Shown piece after piece: positions 20,109-32,700 of a stretch of DNA of 64,000 nucleotides. Position 1 is the stretch's first letter. The number at the start of each line of letters is the position of its first letter. The notes under the pieces are model-generated. The model did no database searches, was not told the DNA's origin, and saw only the letters and a program-made list of their open reading frames with translations. The stretch comes from Litomosoides sigmodontis (taxonomy: Eukaryota; Nematoda; Chromadorea; Rhabditida; Onchocercidae): positions 8,353,817 to 8,417,816 of the forward strand of contig OY718804.1 of assembly GCA_963070105.1 (NCBI GenBank). Direction: 5' to 3'. The translations under genes and the position numbers were made by a program.

Positions 20109-23100
20109 TTATGATTGAGCCATTTTTTCTAATATTGGTATTATTTGATCGAAATTCGGTCGGCGACCAGGATCTTCATTTAAACAAATGTTCATCAAAC
20201 GTCCCATGTTTCGTGATATTCCCGGTGGAAATGGGACACGCAGTCCTTCTAACGCAACCTGGAAACAAATTTTCAATTCAAATGATTTAAAATTTTAGCA
20301 GTTCGATCCTCCACAATCGCTGAAAAGAATAAAAAAAATTGTTAGCCGGCTAAACAAGGTCACAATAAGAGAACAATAATTAAAGCGTTAGAAAGACAAT
20401 GAACTCTCCTTCTACGCTATCGATTACTATGGTGTTTACTTTTTTCTACAGAACTTCACTAAAATTCACTTTTCGAGACACAGTTGTCAAACCAGTTTTT
20501 TAAATATTTTACCACAACCGTAATCGAAAGCCAATAAATTGTGTTTTAAGTCATTAATTCGTCACACTTCCACTTCAAACTCTTAAATTCAGCCAAACTC
20601 CAAGCTTGATTCTGACCTTGAAAATTAACAAGCCTTTTGCCCTTGTTGAACTTTTGTCTTTTCAGTACACTTAAAGATGACCTTACCCAACACCCACTTA
20701 CAGCATTTTCATACCGATAACCAACCTTTATTCCAATTTCCATTGGAGAAAGATCTGAGAATGGTACTTCTCGGGTATTCAATTCCCATAGTAAAACACC
20801 AAAACTCCACATATCAGCTGCTCTAATATTTAATTCTGACGGAGAATACTTCAGCGCTATAAAAAAAAACATAAAAAATTATCGACAAATTATGACATAC
20901 AAAAATTAGGATCAAAATCTACATTAGCTTTCAATTTCTTCCTCTGTATGAATTTAACCGTCACAATGATTATGAGAACAACACAGTTATCATTGCGGGA
21001 TCAAGTAAAAAAGCTAAAGAAATAAAAGAGCACTGCCAAACACTAACCAAAAGTAGGAATAAAAAGTGAAAATCTCACCTTCCGGTGACATCCATGCTGG
21101 AGAATATAACCTGCCTACTTCCTGAAAACTAAATTTCGTATCGGCCATTGAAACTTTTGCTGCAAGATCATCGTCAACCACAACATGTTTTGAACTCAGA
21201 TAATATCGCAAAATCAGTGGATCCAACGAATGAAGAAATGACATGCCACGTGCTATATCCAAAGCAAACTTTATCGCTTGTGCCTGATCGATGACAACTG
21301 CTAAACATCAAAAAATTTGTAAAATTCAACTTCTTCTTGGAACGTGCTTACTTAGCAACAGGTATTTCAAACAACCATGCACGATAAAAAAAAGATCAGT
21401 CAAAAAAAGATGTTTGAACAAAAAGTTATAATTTCATGAACTTAGCAAACTGAAATATTCAATAATACAGAAAAATCGTGATAAATATTATTAAGACTTT
21501 TTCACTATGTAGCAAAAAAATTGTATTGTACTTGTCTGTTCGTGCAACACATTATAAAGTGAACCAAACGGCATCAGTTGACTAATAACAATAAGATTTG
21601 GTGGTTGATTACAGCAGGCCAGCACAGGACATATATTCGAATGCGCAAATATTCTGAAAAAAGAATCTGGAAATAAACGTAGATATAATAAAGGAACAAG
21701 TACAGTAAAACTTGAAGCACTGATTTCATTTAGCTTTTAGTGCACTGTCCTTCGAAACTGCACTAAAAAGAAAGAAATAGAAATATACACATAGAAATAA
21801 ACTCATTAAGTGAGAAAAATCATACCTTAAAGAAGGGAATTCAGCTTGAAAGTCCCGACTTATACGCGGAGTTACTTCATGATGTGCTAAAATTCGAGCC
21901 ACAATATCATTCCCTTGCCATTTGCCACGCCATAATTCACCGCTGTGAGACTCTGCTATTTTCACTGATAAACTTAAGGATGCCATATCAACACCTGTGT
22001 ACCTGTAAACAACCCATTATAAATATTAGCAAAATACGTACGGTAAACTTCATCCAACCTATTAAATTCTCACATTAGCACGACTAACTTGAAAGTAAAA
22101 AGTGGAACTTAAATAAACCTTGAAAGCGTGGCATCTCTAGTGCGAGTTTTTGTGCCCTTCCAGGCTTGATCTTTAAATGGTATCCTTTCATTGATATCTT
22201 GACCATGTTCTCGCGCGATTTCTGAATAATGTTACGTTTGAAATATTTACGACTTTTGAAATTAAATGGAACTGCTCAAGCTTGAAAATTAGCCACTGAA
22301 AAAATAGCAGTGGAATTGACAGCCAACGAACCTGCAATTGCATTACGAGCTTGAGGCTGGCAGACATCAAGTGGTGTTCGCCCTTTCTTATTGCACGTCC
22401 CCATTATAGCACCACTTCGTATAAGGTCCTAAAAAATATGAAACAAAATAATTTTATCAAAGATATAATTACAGACTCCTGGTCGATAAAATGCTGTGGA
22501 TGCGAAGGAACATATTAGGTAAAGAGAACGCGAGCAAACAAAGTACAATTTCCCTTCAAATGGCGTCATTTTTTTGGGTTAATCGTTTTAATAAATGACC
22601 CTCCAATAAAATTAGTGAAAAATTGTAAAATTTTACAATTTTTGCTATTTTACCTCACAGATTTGCACGTAACCCCAAAAGCATGCGTAATGAAGAGGTG
22701 TCATTCCGTGTTCATTAGCTACATTGACATCTGCCCTTCGATTAAGCAATTTCTGGAAATAAAAGTTTTAAAACATCAAGAGCAAGGGAGACAAATGTGT
22801 AACAATATAACCTAAACCTAATACAGTTCGTATAAGGAATATAAAGCTCATTTAATGAAACAAATAAGACAAAGTGTTCAAATTCTCAAACTACGTTAAC
22901 AAGGTTCGAGAGATCCAGAACTGCAATTTTTAAAGCAACATAAACATACCACAACTATTTCACGATTTCCATGAGCTGCAGCTAAGTGCAAGCTTGTATC
23001 ATCACCCATATTTGTCGCATTTACACGTGCCCCTCGTGAAAGTAGTAACTCGGCAATTGCGACGTGTCCTTCTTTGGATGCCCAGTGGAGCAACGAAAAC

Positions 23101-23468
23101 GCGTGATCGTCGCTAAAAGGGAAAGATTTATAAATAATACAAACAAAGCGCAGCAGTAAGCTGGGTAGAACTTAAATGACCATATGATGCTTGAGTAATC
23201 GAAAAATAATGTTGGAATATTCATAAACTGCCTTTCTCTATCTTCTTAACTAACAATTGCAGAAACAGCTCCTACAGATTAGCACCAAAAGTACACTTTA
23301 TCGCAACACGACTAAATTATAGACTTACCCAATATTGAGATCGTGTTCAGTATCATCAAGCCATACGCGTACTTGAAATGTGTTACCCTCACGTACCCAA
23401 CCAAATACATCTTCCATTATAATGGGCACGTTTGGCTTATGTGAATGGCAATTACTTGCAAGAGACAT
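20109..23468 (-). CDS. pat-4: Integrin-linked kinase (PAT-4/ILK), pseudokinase
   Basis: Adaptor at integrin adhesion sites. In nematodes PAT-4 sits at muscle dense bodies and binds PINCH (UNC-97) through its ankyrin repeats and parvin (PAT-6) through its kinase-like domain. Exons in transcript order: 23468-23329, 23112-22950, 22752-22654, 22428-22332, 22221-22119, 22002-21826, 21653-21532, 21300-21079, 20856-20726, 20258-20109, totalling 468 codons (467 aa; human is 452). Ankyrin repeats carry [35 protein letters not shown] and [10 protein letters not shown]. The kinase-like domain has NHSGELW-type [39 protein letters not shown] (no DFG), AWMSPEA and [20 protein letters not shown]. The position of the ATP-binding lysine reads IVARIL, so it is Arg. 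There is no HRD motif. An in-frame Met at residue 18 (MEDVFGW) matches the start of other ILKs and may be the true start. Confidence 0.97.
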
Positions 23469-24179
23469 GTTCACCAGAATAATATGCTTATTTCAACGAT
23501 AAATAATTCAATGAAGTCAATAAATGCCCGCAACAGCAGTTCTTCGCTCACACATACACGCAGCGGATATGACGTGAAGCACTACGAGTAGCGCGGGAAG
23601 CACTGCGTAAACTCTTTCGTACAGCCAAAACCTGCAAACTTTGACTGAAAACTAATTAAATTTAAACAACGATAATATCATTTATTGAGCTAGTAGTCCA
23701 CTCGTAATTTTTTTCACAGCTCTATCAACTTGTAGACAGTGGAAAACCAACCCAAATCTCAGAAACCTTTCGGACCTTTTGATGGCAGGCAGATTTCTGG
23801 AAATTCACCAACAAAAAAAGTGAAATTTCGGAAGTAAAAAAAAAGAACGAGAGAAGCAGAGATTGTTAAATAGGGAAAGCAGCCATTTAATAATGAAATA
23901 GCAAAATGAGAAGAAAAGTTCAAAATTACAACAAACAGAGGAATTCGTAAGCCACTGCTAAAAATATTTTAGCACATTTCACTTAAAACAGAACTATTGA
24001 AAAGATATGAATAAAATTGAAGAGTTAAAGGGGAAAGAGAGGTAGAGAGATGGAGATAGAGGGAGTGAAATGAGGAAGAAAATGACGAGTGTTAATGCAG
24101 TAAAGTTTATCATGTAAAAGAGTGAAATGACTTCGTTGTACAGTGTGATAGTAATTGCAAGTGTGATAGATAGAAGCAT

Positions 24180-24181
<2 letters not shown>

Positions 24182-24256
<75 letters not shown>
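24182..24256. repeat. (CA)n microsatellite, 75 bp
   Basis: Perfect CA dinucleotide tract. Confidence 0.97.
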
Positions 24257-24259
<3 letters not shown>

Positions 24260-24636
24260 TCTAAACGTACCTTTTCATATGCTTTTCCTTGCTGCTTGGA
24301 AGATTTCAGTGAAGAAGACGAGAGCGCCAGATGTTGATCGTTTAGTTTAGATGGATGGATGGATGGATGATGCCAATTGCTACTACCACAGTCGTCGTCG
24401 TCGTCGTCGTCAAGTCGTATTCTGCCAGGATGCCCTACTGCGCCTGCGCCCGCTGCTGTTACGGCGTTGCTGATGTTACACATCGAGCGGAGAGAGAAGA
24501 GATATTGGCTCGTCCGTTTCGGTAGCTGCGAGAAGGAAGGAAGGGAGGATTAAGTTAAATAAACTGGATAAATGTATCGAAGCGGAAGGAAGAACGGCTT
24601 GCAAGATCATCTGCGCTGCTGCGCCACAAAAGCATT

Positions 24637-24638
<2 letters not shown>

Positions 24639-24699
<61 letters not shown>
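24639..24699. repeat. (CA)n microsatellite, ~60 bp
   Basis: Perfect CA tract, the second within 500 bp. Confidence 0.97.
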
Positions 24700-24703
<4 letters not shown>

Positions 24704-24860
24704 GTGGTTACACTAACAATCACTACTAATTCATTCTATCCATTGCTATCGGTCAACCTGAAATTTTGTTTACTGATGAAGTCCAGATAAGAAAGGGAAG
24801 TGTACTATTACACTGCTATATTTACTTTAACATTCACATGCACATGCACTTCGAAAGTTA

Positions 24861-24862
<2 letters not shown>

Positions 24863-24892
<30 letters not shown>
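24863..24892. repeat. (GA)n microsatellite
   Basis: GA dinucleotide tract of about 30 bp. Confidence 0.95.
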
Positions 24893-24894
<2 letters not shown>

Positions 24895-25262
24895 GCGAGA
24901 AAGAGGAAAAAGAGATAAGCAGTAAGGAGAGAGCTGGTCAACGTTTAATGATAAACCATCATCATGCAAACAAATCGTAATAGGAATGTTGAATTGATCA
25001 GTAATTTCGGCAAGTAATAAATGTGCCGTTGATTGGAGGGAGATAAGCGTCAAGGACAGACAAATTCATTTAGCATCAAAGCAATTAACACCGACATTAG
25101 TTAGAATGAAAAGTGATGAACTATTATTTCATGAAATTCATGCGTACGTAGTAACTGTACGCCACGTCATTGTAGCTCATCTTCAATAATACAGTTCCGC
25201 AAAGCGCTAATCTCCCTGTCCTCTTTCTCAATTACACTTTTGTTTTTAACTTTCTCAATTAC

Positions 25263-25367
25263 TCCAAATACTAATATACTTGTCAGCACTCTTTCACATC
25301 TCTATCACCCTCGTACAGTAAAATTTGGGAAGTCTTGTTAGACTAGTACAGTATATTAGTATTTGGA
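25263..25367. repeat. 18-bp perfect inverted repeat around 69 bp
   Basis: TCCAAATACTAATATACT at 25263-25280 is the exact reverse complement of 25350-25367. The enclosed 69 bp shows no open frame. It could be a small foldback element or a chance hairpin in AT-rich DNA. Confidence 0.6.
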
Positions 25368-26768
25368 ACTCTTTCTATTTCAATTGTTTCCACTAATTCG
25401 TCTATCCCTTGTACTTACTGACTAGCTTACCGCATAGGATGAGAAACGACATGAAACATTGATAATCACTTTCCGATGCTCTCTTCTTCGAGGGGAGAGC
25501 GGAGGTTAATTAGATTCAAACGGATATCAAAGTATGTGTGGACATGCGTGAAAAACTATGTATCGCTATTAGCCAACGAATTCTCAGATAAGTTTCCTCA
25601 GAAGGAGTTAGTTCACTGATAGCGCAATCACTTAGTGCATGGAGCTTAAACTCAGAGCAAATGAAAATGCTCCTCCGTTGATGCCATCTTGTAGCAACAA
25701 ATTTACATAAAATTTTAAATTTATTTCACTTTCGTTACAGTATACCATCACACGATCCGATAAATCATATGTATGATCATCGGGTAAATAATTTCAAATC
25801 AGTCAAAAAACAACTGAAATATAAAATCATTGTGTCTTCGAGAGCTACACGGAGCGTCTGTGCTTCTCTCACTAACTTAAAGCTAAAGGAAGCGTATCAA
25901 CGTGGAACGTTGTTTCATAGCTTCGCATCAAATAATCATTCTCAATAGCCTTCCTTACTCGTAGCACTGAAAACTCTACTCTTCTTCGCCTTAACAATTC
26001 AACGAATCAAGCGCAATGAAGAGATGCTCCCTCGATTCACTTAACGGATGATGAATTACATCAAAGTGAAATAATTAAAATGAAATCTAAGCATACAACC
26101 AAAACGTTCATTCAAAATAAAGAGGAAGAGAAAAGGAGAATTTATGGATCAGAATCACTGGTAGAAATGCTTCTGTGTGGAGTAAATAAATGACTGTCAG
26201 TTCATCTGCGTCGATGTGGTGCTTCCATGTCGACAAGTGCCGGGAAACAAAGGAAGTCCGGAAAACAGGAAACCAACGGATCCATTCAAATGATCATCGA
26301 GGTACTCTGGCTATTTGTCACTGAACCTGTAGATTAGAACTCATCCTGGAATACTTCGAAAGAGCTGGAGGTTAGGAGTGCAGTCTAGGGATGAAGGAAG
26401 GTGTTTGGGGCGACTCGAGAGTAGAATAGAATTACTGTGTGGGACGAAGAGCGAAGGAAAGTAGCAAGTTACCTACCAGTACTTAACATTTTGACGATGA
26501 GGGATGAACCGTAACACTCTTGTTTTATGTGTGTTGTAATGGAAGAGACAACGTAGATTGCTAGAGTTAGTGAGGACTGATGAAGTCTCCGGTAAGTCTC
26601 TGTTACAAATCCGAAACAGTTAACTCGTTGATATACTGTAGCATTTAGCCGATCAGATAAATGAAAAAATTACAGTGCTTTAATGTCCAAACAAATTGCC
26701 GGTATCTAAAGCGAAATAATTCTCCTTGTAGATTAATCAGTCGGTGTTGGAATAGGATACAGAGGCGG

Positions 26769-29700
26769 ATGTACGGTTCATCACCAGGACATAGCGAAGA
26801 TGTTTTGATATCGGTGGATGATCTGGCTCCAATGGTTTGAATTTTTCTACCGATTTAAAACTTCATTTCTACCGATTTAAAACAGAATTTCTCAAAGTTC
26901 TCAAAATTTGAGTACTTCATGAGAACTTCATGCATTAAATGATTAGTTCAGATGTATTAAAAGAAAGAATTTATGTGGCATGCATGATCGCTCTTTTAGA
27001 ATAACGAAGCTCGCATACCGGAAGGTGGATTCGCGCTACTGTCAACAACACCGCAAAATGAAACGCTTGCGCATTTCATTTCAGCGCTTGCATTCGATCC
27101 TTTCCAGGAGCTTCTTTGGACTGGAAATAATATGGTGATTTGCTTACATGATGAAATTCGTTAGCGGAATAACTATTTCTAATGCAAGAAATCATTGTGG
27201 ATGAAATTTTCGAATTTAATTTTCTGTAGTTGTTGCACAATTTATAGGGGCGTGTGGTATCGTTTTACGGTGCACAGCTTGATAAGTATACGGCATTTTT
27301 ATCAGAAGCTAATTCAAGCATTCGCGCGTTGCTTGCTTCAGAAACTGTTATTTTCTCACTAACATCCAAGCGCTTAAAAGCTAATCGCCGACAAGGCATT
27401 TCGTTATTTACACATACGTAAGCTTAACTCGAATTATTCATTATAAAATTTTGTAGTTACAGAAATTTTTTAACATTATTGGTAAGACTTACAGAAATTT
27501 GTAGTTACAGAAATTTTTTAACATTATTCGTAAGACCACACACTGTATGTATAACTGATTAATGCTAAAACTTGTTTTCAATTAATAACTTTGCTTTATT
27601 AGAAACAAAACGGGAAAGAAGGTATAAATTAAGTGTGACACGTAGATATCAAACAAAAAAGGATAATATTCCAGGTCCGATCACATGACTGACCTTACAT
27701 GCATGCACCGACTTTCGGATGTACCGCATAAATTACTGCTGGGTGGAAATCAGCAGCAAATCATACAGTTTGATGTGGAAACGCAAAAAGAAATACGAAT
27801 TGTCAGATTTTTGTGAAATCTCGATACAAAATTTAATTATGGAGATTTAGTTTACTTAGATAGTCTAATCACGAGAAGCCTGGTTTAAATATTTTTTATA
27901 TATTAAATATTTCTTAGACAATTTTTATATATTAAATATTTTTTAAAGGACTATATGAAAATATTACTTTCAGGTTTCTGTTAAACAGAAGAATTGCCTG
28001 GCTTTGCGATCGAATCAGAAATTTCTATTCAGTTCTGATTCAGAGGGAAACGTGAGTTTTGGATAACAATTCCTCAGTTTTTTATACGCTTTCTAATTTA
28101 TTTCTTATTTTCTTAATCAACTTTATTAAATATTTTTCGCGGGATCTTATTTAGATAACACTTCGACATCTTACAACAGTGGATGCAATCCATGCCTTGC
28201 AAGCTCATCAGGGATCAGTAGCTGATTTTGATGTTTGCGGCAATAAACTTATCACATGCGGTTACTCTCCAAGGTTTGCATTCATTCAAAATTGGAATGA
28301 CACTGGAACCTTAACAATTTCCGTGCTGTTAAATTGTAACCACACTTTCAGTCTAACTCTTCGAAGTTCACCCACCGGTACAGAATTATGAATCATATAA
28401 CGATTTTATAGCTATTTTAAACCCCGACTTATTTGTATTATCATGCGAGAATAGTCAAGTACGCTGTTTTTCCGGGCCTAATGTTACTAATAATTAAATG
28501 ATTTACAAAGTAAACACCTTGAATCACAATTTTTATTGCAGATTGGGTAAAATCACGGGTGATCGATTCATAATGATTTATGATTTAAGAACACTGCGAA
28601 GTCTGCCCCCAGTACCCTTACCAGTGGCACCGTCGTACTGTAGATTTCTACCATCTTATTCCGATAGTCGTATTATGATTTGCTCTCAAGTATGTTTATT
28701 TATAATTTTTTAAATTTGGATAACAGTGTGTTATTGAATAACATTGGAATAGATACATGTTTTTTTTCTTAGAATGGTGAATTAATCGTAATGGACTTGA
28801 ACGAGCAGTCCAGTCAGATTCCCATTCAGTTGGATACAAATGGGTTTGCCATTACTTCTCTTGATGTATCCACTTCGAAGCAATGCATTTCCTTCGGTGA
28901 TCAAACAGGTATGTCAGATTTCCAACAGTTTTTGCCTGAGAATTTTAACAGCAACATTGAATACAGCTGAATAAAGTTATTTAAATAAAGTTAATAAAGT
29001 TAAATAAGGTTAGTTTGTAAACGAATTTGTCGGTGTGGGACTTTTTCTTGCTAAATTACTTAGAATATAAGTAAATCAAATAATTCCGCAAGGTAACTAT
29101 AGTTATGTTTTTTCTCTTTGCAGTTTAGTACTACATGGAAACTTTCAGGCTTGATACACCTTTTTTCGGATCGAATGGAGCCAATTTTTAATGAAAATTC
29201 TTGGGGCACGGATTTCCCAGATCCAGTAAGTACATCCTCTATAATTGGGACATTCCTTTCTAGCTGTTTTCCTAAGACCATCAACATTCCTTAAGCTGAT
29301 GACTCGTCTACCTTAAAACCGTGGTGGTGTTTGTCTTATTTGAATTGAGTCCTACCCTGCAGTTTGGCATGTACAATTCTTGTTGAGATTTCGCTTTAAA
29401 AATTTCGTTAAAAATTTCGTTTTCAGATTGCTTTTCATCCACCCGTGAATATCGACGATCCCGAGCCGTCATATGGAGTATTTCCTCTTCCATTTCCAAT
29501 GGATGATCATTATGCTTCAGATTGGCCTGAACAGTTGTGTATTAGGCGGTTTAGGTATATTTTCTTTACAGTGTCCCATAACTTTTCCAAACATCGTGAC
29601 TTGAATTTACGAATAACAAAGGAAGCGAAATTTTCCAAACATTAAAATTGTGTTCAGTTGTCATCTTTATTTCAGACAGCCGGACCCTATATCAGAAAAA

Positions 29701-32700
29701 GTAATTGATTCAATGCGCATGGTGCAGTTTGTTGGGTATGCTCATAACCCTCGTGCTGATACACCGTTACGCGGATACAACGTTTGCCCGTATACAAGTT
29801 CTACTCATGATAAGTGCTTCTCAACTGGTAGTTACGATTTCACAATTTTACAATACTGCATGTATATTCAAAGCTTTTTGGGCTATTATTTTTGTTTTGA
29901 CATTCTTTTTTGTTAGTTTTTCTAATTCTTCGAAACATTTAATAATATTTTTTCAGCAATGAAGAATGATGAAGTATTTCACGTACCGAAGTTTTATTTG
30001 CGTACCAAAGGAAGGCTAGCCTTTAAGGATGAAGAAACTGATTTTAAGCGATATAATCGCACTGAATTCAACGCATTAGAAAATAGTGTCGAAACAAGTC
30101 CTGCATGCATGCTTCTGCTTGTAATTCATATTTGCTTGTAATTCTTGTAATTTACGATTCTTTATACATTTTATATTTTATATATCTCAGTTTACATACA
30201 GTCATCTACGAAGAAAGAGTCTTACAGTTATGGATGAAAAATCTTCAGCGCATCGAAGCATACAGTGTAGTTGTGCTGCTCAACATAATTCAAGATATTT
30301 ATCTGAAGAGGGATCCAACCATTTGAGAAATTTCTAGCCTCATTGCTTGCAATATAGATTCGAGTACAGGAAATTTATAATAGAAAGCACACTGGTTTTA
30401 TAAATGCTTTTGTTTCTCTTTCAGGCAATGTATCATCTTATGAATGTAAGAACTGTCTTCCTTTCGCATTTCTGCTACCTGGAAGGATGCATTTCATGTG
30501 AAATGAATCTTCTCTTTCGCTTACTTACAGATCGACCAGTATCGAGTATGGTGTCGGTATGAGCTTTTTTCAGTAATCTAAATCAGCTTTCAAAAGTTGG
30601 TCAGGAATGTTTAAAGCATAAATGAGATGTAAAATGTGAACGTTACAACAACACTATCCATCGGATGCTGTTGAAAATGCAGAACTCTTTAAAAAGAAAT
30701 TATATATGTATCATTTGCGTAAAGCTGTTTCAACCTCGGATGTGTTTAGCTTGATGCTGTTTGACAGCAGCATCAAGCTAAACACATCTTTTTCGCTGTT
30801 TTGACTTTGGCTGTTTGACAATTGTTTCTTTGTTATACTTCTAGGCAAAGAATTTTATGAAAACTTTTCGATCCATTGATGATGGTAGAAAATGGGCAGA
30901 TGCAGCTGCTAGTGCAAGGTTGGCGGAAGCAGTTCACTTATTTATGCAAGCGTTCAGCAAAGTATTGGATAAGGTGCGTGTTATTAAGCAATTTATAAAA
31001 AGAGATTGGCTCATTTAAACGTATGCTGGTTTTGTATTTATAGGATAATAAGGAAGAGAGTATTAACAGATGTAAGACTAAGTTTTATTTCCTAATCTCT
31101 AGTTCATTTTAATTGTTATGTTAGAACTATATTTATTAACAGGAACTTTCTGAAACTACGGCTGGAGTGGCACTTCGGAAGGAATTGGAGATTTCATTTA
31201 GTTTGAATAATCACTGTATCCGGTGTTCCGAATATTATCAGTCTGCTCTATCTCAGCTTTATATATCGCTGGCATACCCATCAAGTAAGGGTGAAAAATT
31301 TTATCGCAATTTCTTTTGCTGAATTTCTCTCTTTTCTTTTCACTATATCTTCGCATGCTTGGGATCTAAAATGATGATTTGCTTTCATCGGAAATAATTT
31401 CCAGACAATGAAAAAATTGGATTTTGTACGTTACTCGAGAAAACTTTAAACTGTCCCGAACAAAATGAAGCCATTTGCCAGAAGTGTGGAAAGTTAGCAC
31501 GATTTGCTTCAACACGTCGTGTTCGTTTACTGCCAAATATTCTCACTTTGGATGTGACAGCTAGTACAGAAGCGGAACAGGCGTTTTGGATTTCTCATAT
31601 TCAGGTTGTTGTGTTTTGAATTTTAACTATTGCTATATACTACAACTTTATTAAGTGTAATTTCGTTTTCATTGAACTAGTAGTGTCAGTTATTTAGTTG
31701 TTTGTCGAACATTGTCTTATATATAAGTGTTGAAGTAGTTTTTCATTTCATACGAACGTAATGCAAAGTCAGAAAATAATTCATAAGTGAGCAACATTTA
31801 AAAAAATCTTAATTGGATATGTAAAGGTCTAATTTTGGAGTACTTTTCTTTTATTTTCATTGTTTGAGGCATTTGAAAGTCGAACAACGATGACGTCAAG
31901 TTCAATAACAGAGCAAAAACTAAAACCTTGTAGGTATGGCGCTGAATGCAAAAACCCGAATTGTCGGTATCTTCATAACGATGACAGGTTTATTTCAATA
32001 TATGACCTTTTTTTTGTCAAGAGGAGAGAATTAAAAAGAATACGGAACAGATCTGCTGAATTTATATGTGTATCGCTTTTCATTCGCGGACGATACAATT
32101 TTAAAGTGGTAGTTGTAAGGTATTCGTATATTTCACAATTTTTAATAGTAATCAAGTAACCCTGAGCGGGTGATGAAAGCGGCAATTTGGACAAAAATTT
32201 TTTTCCTATTTGTCTCGCGAAGTACTGCATTGGGATTGGACAGCATGTATGATCGTTTCACTTTATTTGTTTTAAAGCTCAGAGCTAATCTCATATTCAT
32301 TCTAGTAAATCTGAGACGGTAACACCGACGACCGACACTACATCAAATCCTGAATATTCCCACTATATACCGGACTCAGTACATATCAAAATATCTGATG
32401 GTATTTGCACGGTTTCGGAAGTAACGAGATTTTCAAATGACTTAAAAATTTGCATTCCTTTAATTTTGACTATATGCAGAAGCTTACTAGCAATCTGAAT
32501 AATTTTAAGCTTGCAATCTTTCAAATTTAGAATAAGATGGAAAATACTACATCCTTCCACCTGGCAGCAGCTGTATTTGTCATCACCCAAAGTGAAGGAA
32601 ATGAAACTGAAGAGCATTTAGTTACTGCAATCAAAACAAAGCAGGTAAGCACTTGTATCGATTTTAGCTCCTTTTATGTGTCCTTTGTACTTGTTAAATA

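Larger units (their letters stand above)
23469..26768. other. Microsatellite-rich intergenic region between divergent ILK and PAN2
   Basis: 3.3 kb between the divergently transcribed ILK (-) and PAN2 (+) starts. It contains two long (CA)n tracts, a (GGAT)n run near 24350-24370, a (GTC)n run near 24392-24411, a (GA)n run near 24863-24892, and an 18-bp inverted repeat at 25263/25350. Long open frames in 23994-24694 translate to CVCVCV or HTHTHT and are microsatellite artefacts. No real coding exon was recognised. Confidence 0.65.

Noticed and set aside
23994..24790. Long open frames rich in CVCV or HTHT on both strands
   Set aside because: They are translations of (CA)n microsatellites with no family similarity or splice context.
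31044..31071. A 28-nt candidate mini-exon in PAN2 (DNKEESINR)
   Set aside because: Its phase creates a stop at the join to the next exon; direct splicing from 30973 to 31143 keeps frame.
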